DNA of 64,000 nt, from assembly GCA_036872755.1 (NCBI GenBank), contig JAVHNS010000002.1, forward strand, positions 2,046,001 to 2,110,000, written 5' to 3'. Position numbers and translations under genes: made by a program. Positions 58,295 through 64,000 of this stretch are shown piece by piece. This stretch comes from Orbilia blumenaviensis (Eukaryota; Ascomycota; Orbiliomycetes; Orbiliales; Orbiliaceae). Every line of letters begins with the position of its first letter. The stretch's first letter is position 1. The notes under the pieces are model-generated. The model saw only the letters and a program-made list of their open reading frames with translations, was not told the origin of the DNA and ran no database searches.

Positions 58295-59176
58295 ATGGAT
58301 ATGCCAGTGAACGTTCCCGTCGACAACCCAAATGCCGACACTGAATGGTAAGTCCCCTCCTTCCCCGCCATATATTACCCCCCCCCCATCAACACTTAAG
58401 TGCGGTCGCTAACCACGACTTCTCCCGCTAACCCGGGCTCCCTTACCCGGCATAGAGCATTATCCTGAAATATTTTCTCTCAATACAGGAACGATATTCT
58501 CCGTAAACATGGCATTATCCCCGAACGCCCTCCATCCCCAACCGCCAAGATCCAAGAAGCCCTGATCGAAGCCTCCCGCCTTGCTCACGAAAACAGGTTA
58601 GAAGGCAAAGACCTGGACGAGCTCGACGAACTCGAAGACGACGAAGACGAGGCCTTTCTTGAGAGCTATCGCCAGAAACGGTTGCAGGAGTTGTCTACCC
58701 TTGGGAAGAACTCGCCGCATGGAAGTGTATACCCGCTACAAAAGCCAGATTATGCGAAAGACGTGACAGAGTCTTCAAATCAGTATTTCGTGTTCGTACA
58801 CTTATCGTCAGCATCGTATGCGAATACGGAATCGAAGCTTCTATCGGAGATATGGAGAGAGGCAGCTAGGAAGTTTCCGGATGTGAAGTTCTGCGAGATG
58901 AGGGCGGATATGGCGATCGAAGGGTACCCGGAACGGAATTGTCCTACAATATTAGTTTATAAGGATACAGAAATCAAAAAACAGGTAGTTACATTGAAGA
59001 CTATGGGTGGACCAAAGTGTGGGATGACAGATATTGAGAAACTATTAGTAGATGTTGGAGCCATCAAATTAGGGGACTTTAGATTGCAAAGGAAGGAGGA
59101 ACCGGAAGAAAGGCAGAAGTCCATCAAGAGCTCTGCCATTAGAAAAGCAGACGATGAAGACGATGACTGGGACTAG
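58295..59176 (+). CDS. PLP2: Phosducin-like protein PLP2 (PhLP2/3 class)
   Basis: Two exons, 58295-58347 and 58489-59176 (phase-2 intron), give 246 residues. The N-terminus has the class signature DTEWNDILRKHGIIPERPPS (Trp codon split by the intron), then an acidic helix (LDELEDDEDEAFLESYRQKR). The rest is the thioredoxin-like phosducin domain: YFVFVHLSSASYANTESKLL, DVKFCEMRADMAIEGYPERN, CPTILVY. Group II phosducin-like proteins work with the CCT chaperonin in folding actin and tubulin and are essential in yeast; they do not regulate G-beta as phosducin does. The tail is acidic (DDEDDDWD). It converges on NOP2, 143 bp between coding ends. Confidence 0.94.
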
Positions 59177-59318
59177 AAATTCGTATACTTAGAGAATTCA
59201 AATGGTACCAGATGCTTTTGTATTGATATACTACTATATAGATTGTACCCTTATAATACATATGTCGAAGCGAAATAAAATTGGGCGTAGGAACCCGTGA
59301 TGCCAGCCTCCTTCAGCC

Positions 59319-61529
59319 TTACGCTTTCTTCGATACTCTTACAAACCCTTTGCTCTTAGAGGGCTTATCTTTCTTATCGCTCTTTGACTTCGCTGGCTTT
59401 TCCTTCTTCTTCTTCTCACCGTTCGTCGCTGCCTCTGGTTTCTCGGTATTACCCTCCTTGGGCGCAGTCTCTTCCTGCTCTTCCGCCTCATCTGCTTTCT
59501 TACCCTTCGTACCAGCTTTCGAGGGGTCAGCACGAGGATCAATACCCTTCTTTCGCTTATATCTCTTCAAACTCTTCTCGATCATCTTTTTATCTTCCTC
59601 ATCCTCCGACCATTCGAACAGTCCGCCGACCGTCTTCTCCTTCTCATTGCCTTCTTCGTCGATTTCCATCGCCCCACTCTCTTCCTCCACCTCTTCAGTA
59701 TCCTCTACGATGGTGCTGGTGGCTCCAACTGGGCTTGGACCTATTTTTCTGAATTTTGCGACATAGAAACCGTCCACATTATATTTGTGTGGATAGTACC
59801 TCCTTGTCATCTTCATCTTCTCGTTGAATGTCTTACCCCGAAAGCTTGCGAACCCCTCAACACCAAAAGTCAATCCAGTATCCACCAACTTAACATTTGG
59901 TCTCTTCCTTAAGGCATATTCTACCACCCCCTCGTTCTCCTCTACCGTTACGGAACATGTAGAGTACACAATGTAGCCTCCAGTTTTGCTGTTATGATCC
60001 ACTGAGTCGATTGCTGCTAGCAAAAGCTGCTTTTGTAGGTGTGGTAATTTTAAAAAGTCTTTTTCGGTCTTATTTGTCTTAACACTGGCATCTTTTGCGA
60101 TAACGCCTGTTCCTGAGCAAGGCGCATCGAGCAATACCCTGTCGAACCCTCCAATTATCTTTGGGAATTCTCTCGCGTCATAATTGCATACAATCGTGTT
60201 TTTTACTCCCAATCTATGGATGTTACCGATTAAACCCTTTGCACGATTCTTGTTCGCGTCGTTCGCGAAAATGCAACCAGTGTTTTTCATCAGTGCCGCC
60301 ATGTACGTGGTTTTTCCACCAGGAGCGGCAGCCATATCCAAGCATCGCTCATTTTCTTGTGGTGCCAAGGCCATGACTGGAAGGAACGAAGATGCGGCTT
60401 GAAGAATGTAATGTCCCGCCAAGTACTCAGGTGTGGCACCGAGAGGCACCTGCGATTCGAAGACTTGCAACCCAACTTTCGACCATTTTCCAATCGGCTC
60501 AAGGGTTACACCGCGATTTATGAGGACTTGTGCAAGATCTCTTCGATGGGTTTTCAGCGTGTTTGTACGGATTACGAGCGGGCGAGGGGTTTCGTTGGCT
60601 TCGAAAAATGAAAGAGCCTCAGAAGGTGAGAATAGGTGGAAGAGTTTTTCGGCGAGGTAAGGACTATAGCCATAGTAAGCTGAGACATCCGCGATGATTT
60701 GGTCAGTGTAGTCGGTACGGGACCGTCCGGCTTCGCAGAGATTGGAGAAGTCTTCGAGGACACGGACAACATCGTTGATACGAGTACGAAGGAGGGCGAG
60801 GTCTGGAGTTAGGGAAGTGAGAGCTTTGGTAGCATCTTCATCGGTTGTGGCCGCACCGATAACAAACGGCTTCGCTTCGTCGGCACCGATATTGGTAGTT
60901 ATCTGCTCCTGGAATTCCGCCTCTGCTTCTTCGGCTTCCTGCGCAATCTGGAGATCCAGTTTGCGGGTTAAGCCAGCAATATTGGCGGCTGTGAGCTGCT
61001 CCTCGGCATCAGAGCCGGAAAGATCGTCGTCGGAGAAAATTGGTCTGGCTTCGTCGTCACCAGAATCATAGACCGAGTTTTCGGAATCGGAGTCAAGGTC
61101 GGGTTCATCGTTGGAACCTAGATCTTCTTCATCTGAGGATCCCATAAAGTCCACCGCTGATAGTTTCCCTTCTGCCACTCCTTCATCTTCATCCTCCCAT
61201 TCCATATCATCGTCACTTCCCTCATCGGAGTCAGACGGTAGTGGGGCCTTCTTGCCGCTCGCCTTTTGCTTCGGCGCCGAATCCTTTGCTGCCTTCTTTG
61301 AAGGTGCGGCGGCGGCTGTAGGTTTCGATTTTGTCCCATTGACTTGTTTTGAGGCCTTTCCCCCCTTCTTCTCCGGTACTACAGGAGCAGCCTTTGACTT
61401 TTTGTCGCCTCTCTTTCGTTTCGACGGCTTCTCGTCATCGTCGTCGACCTTGCGCTTTTTCGCGAGATGTGGATGGTACATCTCAATAGGGTCAGGAAGA
61501 CCCTGGTGCTTCGAACGGCCTTTCCCCAT
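59319..61529 (-). CDS. NOP2: 25S rRNA m5C methyltransferase NOP2
   Basis: This is an intronless gene of 736 residues. Residues 1-210 are charged and nucleolar in style (Lys-rich blocks, then acidic SDSDEGSDDDMEW and DLDSDSENS). The RsmB/NOL1-NOP2 methyltransferase domain follows: DMAAAPGGKT at 398-407 binds S-adenosylmethionine. DAPCSGTG at 468-475 and YSTCS at 522-526 carry the two catalytic cysteines (471 and 525). Yeast Nop2 methylates C2870 of 25S rRNA and is needed for 60S assembly. MTRRYYPHKYNVDGFYVAKF is the usual domain end. The C-terminal about 130 residues are Lys/Glu-rich. With BRX1 it is the second large-subunit assembly factor in this window. Confidence 0.97.
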   Translation of the reverse strand: MGKGRSKHQGLPDPIEMYHPHLAKKRKVDDDDEKPSKRKRGDKKSKAAPVVPEKKGGKASKQVNGTKSKPTAAAAPSKKAAKDSAPKQKASGKKAPLPSDSDEGSDDDMEWEDEDEGVAEGKLSAVDFMGSSDEEDLGSNDEPDLDSDSENSVYDSGDDEARPIFSDDDLSGSDAEEQLTAANIAGLTRKLDLQIAQEAEEAEAEFQEQITTNIGADEAKPFVIGAATTDEDATKALTSLTPDLALLRTRINDVVRVLEDFSNLCEAGRSRTDYTDQIIADVSAYYGYSPYLAEKLFHLFSPSEALSFFEANETPRPLVIRTNTLKTHRRDLAQVLINRGVTLEPIGKWSKVGLQVFESQVPLGATPEYLAGHYILQAASSFLPVMALAPQENERCLDMAAAPGGKTTYMAALMKNTGCIFANDANKNRAKGLIGNIHRLGVKNTIVCNYDAREFPKIIGGFDRVLLDAPCSGTGVIAKDASVKTNKTEKDFLKLPHLQKQLLLAAIDSVDHNSKTGGYIVYSTCSVTVEENEGVVEYALRKRPNVKLVDTGLTFGVEGFASFRGKTFNEKMKMTRRYYPHKYNVDGFYVAKFRKIGPSPVGATSTIVEDTEEVEEESGAMEIDEEGNEKEKTVGGLFEWSEDEEDKKMIEKSLKRYKRKKGIDPRADPSKAGTKGKKADEAEEQEETAPKEGNTEKPEAATNGEKKKKEKPAKSKSDKKDKPSKSKGFVRVSKKA

Positions 61530-63209
61530 TGTAGCGACAGTATATGCGACTCGAGTAGACGAGTTTTTAGGTAGATTGATGAATTGGTGGTGGAGAGCGA
61601 AGATGATGAAGCTCTCTCAGGCGTATTTGAAAAAAAAAAGTTAGGAACCTGAAAAAAATCTTTTGGCTAGACCATAAAAAAAGCAACATCTGGAGCATCC
61701 AGAATACCACGCGCAACACAAAACCCATTAAACATTTTACAATTGTAGGGCACCGGTGTCGTATATTTAAATTTAGGGAATCCGAAGATCAGGGTATATT
61801 TTGTAAGCCCCTCCCCTTTAGTTTGACAGGAAAAGAACAAGCTTATTTTATCGTTCACCTCTCAAAATACACATTTTCTCATGTCAAACAATTTTTTAAA
61901 GACCTCCTCTTTAAGAAACCCAATATTAATACATCCTTCAAAATAACATGGCCTCATCTGAGCTCGCCGTGTCATACGCCGCTTTGATTCAGCTCTAGTG
62001 GCGCCAAAAGTGTGGGGAGTAGTGGCGAGGAAAACAAGAATGGAAATGCAGACAAAGGGTAACGGGAGAAGACCAAAATGAGGAGCTAAGGGAGTAGTCA
62101 GATGAGGATGTGGGCTTTGGGATGTTCGATTAGCTCGCCCTAGCGCATATTTTACTTGTCTACATTGCATTGGTATCTGTCATGTTGTTCATAAAATATT
62201 CTACCGCAAATTTTAGACCCCAGATTACCACTTAATTACTGCAGTACTATATTGCCTAACATTGTGCATGGCCAGATTCGCTTACACTTCACCCTTAATG
62301 CGCATTTGCACAATTATATCAGATAAACAATTGGTTTTGTTAGCCTCGAATCTAGGCACTGTGGGTAAAGTGGTTTTGTAAGCTTCTTGTTGTTATAAGT
62401 TATGTTTCCCCGACTGTCACGCGGTGGTAAAATCTTGGTAAAAGGTATGTGGCCTAAAGCCACCTTTGATTAGTCTTATGTTGCAGAGCTTTTGCATATC
62501 TATAATTGTGTTTCAAGGATGTTAGTTATTGGTAGCTATAGCGGCTGTTGGCTTCTAGAATTCTAGCTAGCCAGTCGCAAAGGCCGGGTTTAATCATGCA
62601 TTCAGAAACTTGAACAACCCTAACCGGATTACATCGACTGTTTACTCGGGGCCAACACCACATGCGCGCGGGCTATGAAATTTTGATAACATCAATATTA
62701 ATGTTCACTAGCCTTGTTTCATAGAGAAATTACCTTTTATTGTTTGATTGCATGTTGTTGAAGCTGTCCTAGATTCAGAGAAGCCAAAGCGCTAGCGCCT
62801 GCGAAACACAACAGTTTCACCAACATCTTGTGTGGCTTTTTGTAGCAACAAGTTCGCATAGTCTCGGTTAGCCTTCCTTCCTTCATGACCAATGTCAACT
62901 TCCTTCGCAAATACGTTATTCAGAGGATAAACAATTAGCCATTTGTGTCTTGAGACTACGAGACTACCTTGAGACCTCGGCGCTACTAAGAAAGCTATAT
63001 ATATTGCGTCCAGATCCCACCGCCAGATGCATGGAAATAGGGTTCCCATCAGTGCTTAATACTACACCACAAAGTCAATCTAAATCTCCAGGCAAGACGA
63101 CCGGTTAACATACCTTAAGTCCTACTTGATACTCTATATATACTCCTAGATCTCTCCTCGGGACTCTATAATCACCGCATTAAAATCACGAGAAGTCTAA
63201 ACCAATATT
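61530..63209. other. Intergenic spacer
   Basis: Promoter of NOP2 (with an A run near 61628), then AT-rich sequence. Minus-strand frames at 61862-62170 and 62792-63049 have no recognisable motif. No gene is supported before 63210. Confidence 0.5.
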
Positions 63210-64000
63210 ATGAAGCAATCTCTCAGTCTATACCCCCTCGTCCTCATAAGTCTGGTGTTAACTACTTTCACCGTTAACGCCCAATACCGCAATATGGAAT
63301 GCAAAACACCTTCAGATAAGCCTGATTTTACACCCGGCGAATGTATAATAACTTTGAACCTATACCGCGGCTCTAGAATAAGGGAAGCGTTTATAAAACT
63401 CAAGCTAGATATGGTGTTCCGTATCTCGGCGACGATATACGACAATGGTACCCCGGGGAAAGATATCACTAACCCGAAGGATTCCAAGCTTCAACTGTGC
63501 TCTGGATATGGTGGGGAGGAGTGCCGCTTCAAATCTATTTACTTGAAGGATGAGGTGAAAGTCAGCCCACAATTGCAACGGGACTATGTACAGTTTTATT
63601 GGGGAAGCCAGGCATGGCATACAGACCCCAATCCATGGGATAAGGGCAGGAAATACGTGGCCGGTGGAGATCTAAATGCGTATCTCAATTGGAACGGGCC
63701 AGCTCGTGGAGGCTGGCCTACGGGGCCAGACATGGATAGCCCGAGACCGTGGTGCGATCTATTCGGTGGCTGGGACCCAATGCCGAAACTAAAAGATAAC
63801 CCAGATGGAGGTAACTTTGCATACCCGTTCAACGGATCAGATTGGGCTACTCTGGAGGTAAGTTAAATAAACCAGTTCCAAATACCCCGTATCCTAGGTA
63901 TCATCACACTATCAAAGATATAATTATACATATGGATCCTAACTATCGTTATATGATATTTTAGACCAGAAGTATGCGATGCTGGTTTATGTGTGATCAG
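63210..64000 (+). CDS. Secreted protein, unknown, cut by window end
   Basis: Exon 1 (63210-63857) encodes 216 residues, and a GTAAGT donor follows. Exon 2 starts at 63965 after TTTTAG and continues past the window end in phase 0. A signal peptide is clear (MKQSLSLYPLVLISLVLTTF, cleavage near residue 24). The mature part has Cys residues in pairs-like spacing (MEC, GEC, QLC, EEC), then Trp- and Gly-rich segments (YWGSQAWHTDPNPWDKG, LNWNGPARGGWPTGPD, CDLFGGWDPMPKL). I recognise no family. It is intact at the 5' end; the reading stops only at the window edge. Confidence 0.72.

Overview
The window is nuclear DNA of a filamentous ascomycete (Pezizomycotina). Genes are split by short GT-AG introns (about 45-120 nt). 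They encode typical filamentous-fungal proteins: striatin/Pro11, a fungal-rhodopsin-domain receptor-like protein, a Zn2Cys6 regulator, a SUZ12-like PRC2 subunit and GH2 beta-mannosidase. Intergenic spaces are long and AT-rich. The secreted and lectin-like accessory proteins would fit a nematode-trapping type ascomycete (Orbiliomycetes), but that is only an impression; the class is not proven. I recognised no tRNA, rRNA, origin or intact autonomous transposon.

Layout. 1.8-8.2 kb: WW-domain Gln/Gly-rich protein (+), EMI1-like twin CX9C protein (-), F-box/LRR-like protein with an H1-like basic tail (+), BRX1 (-). 8.2-12 kb: gene-poor, AT-rich stretch with a 426-bp inverted-repeat element (MITE-like). 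12-20 kb: rhodopsin-domain membrane protein (+), SUZ12-like Polycomb subunit (+), tRNA adenosine deaminase TAD1 (-). 20-33 kb: cytosolic HSP70 (+), then after 4 kb its probable master regulator HSF1 (+), then striatin (+). 33.6-49.2 kb, all on the minus strand: large acidic secreted protein, FAD-dependent monooxygenase, Gal4-type Zn2Cys6 factor, beta-mannosidase. 50-53 kb: PIG-P subunit of GPI-GlcNAc transferase (+) and an unrecognised 301-residue protein (+). 53.7-57.1 kb: three tandem paralogous genes (-) for small, probably beta-trefoil, cytosolic proteins. 58.3-61.5 kb: PLP2 phosducin-like protein (+) convergent with NOP2 rRNA methyltransferase (-). 63.2 kb to the edge: secreted protein, cut by the window end.

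Most genes are independent housekeeping genes (ribosome assembly: BRX1, NOP2; folding: HSP70, HSF1, PLP2; tRNA editing: TAD1; GPI anchors: PIG-P). The parts that look locally organised are the HSP70-HSF1 neighbourhood, the monooxygenase/Zn2Cys6 pair, and the three-gene tandem family. The tandem family is the best candidate for something little described: each copy has a divergent first exon joined by a phase-1 intron to one conserved domain exon. Exon boundaries were worked out by hand from splice signals and reading frame and are predictions.
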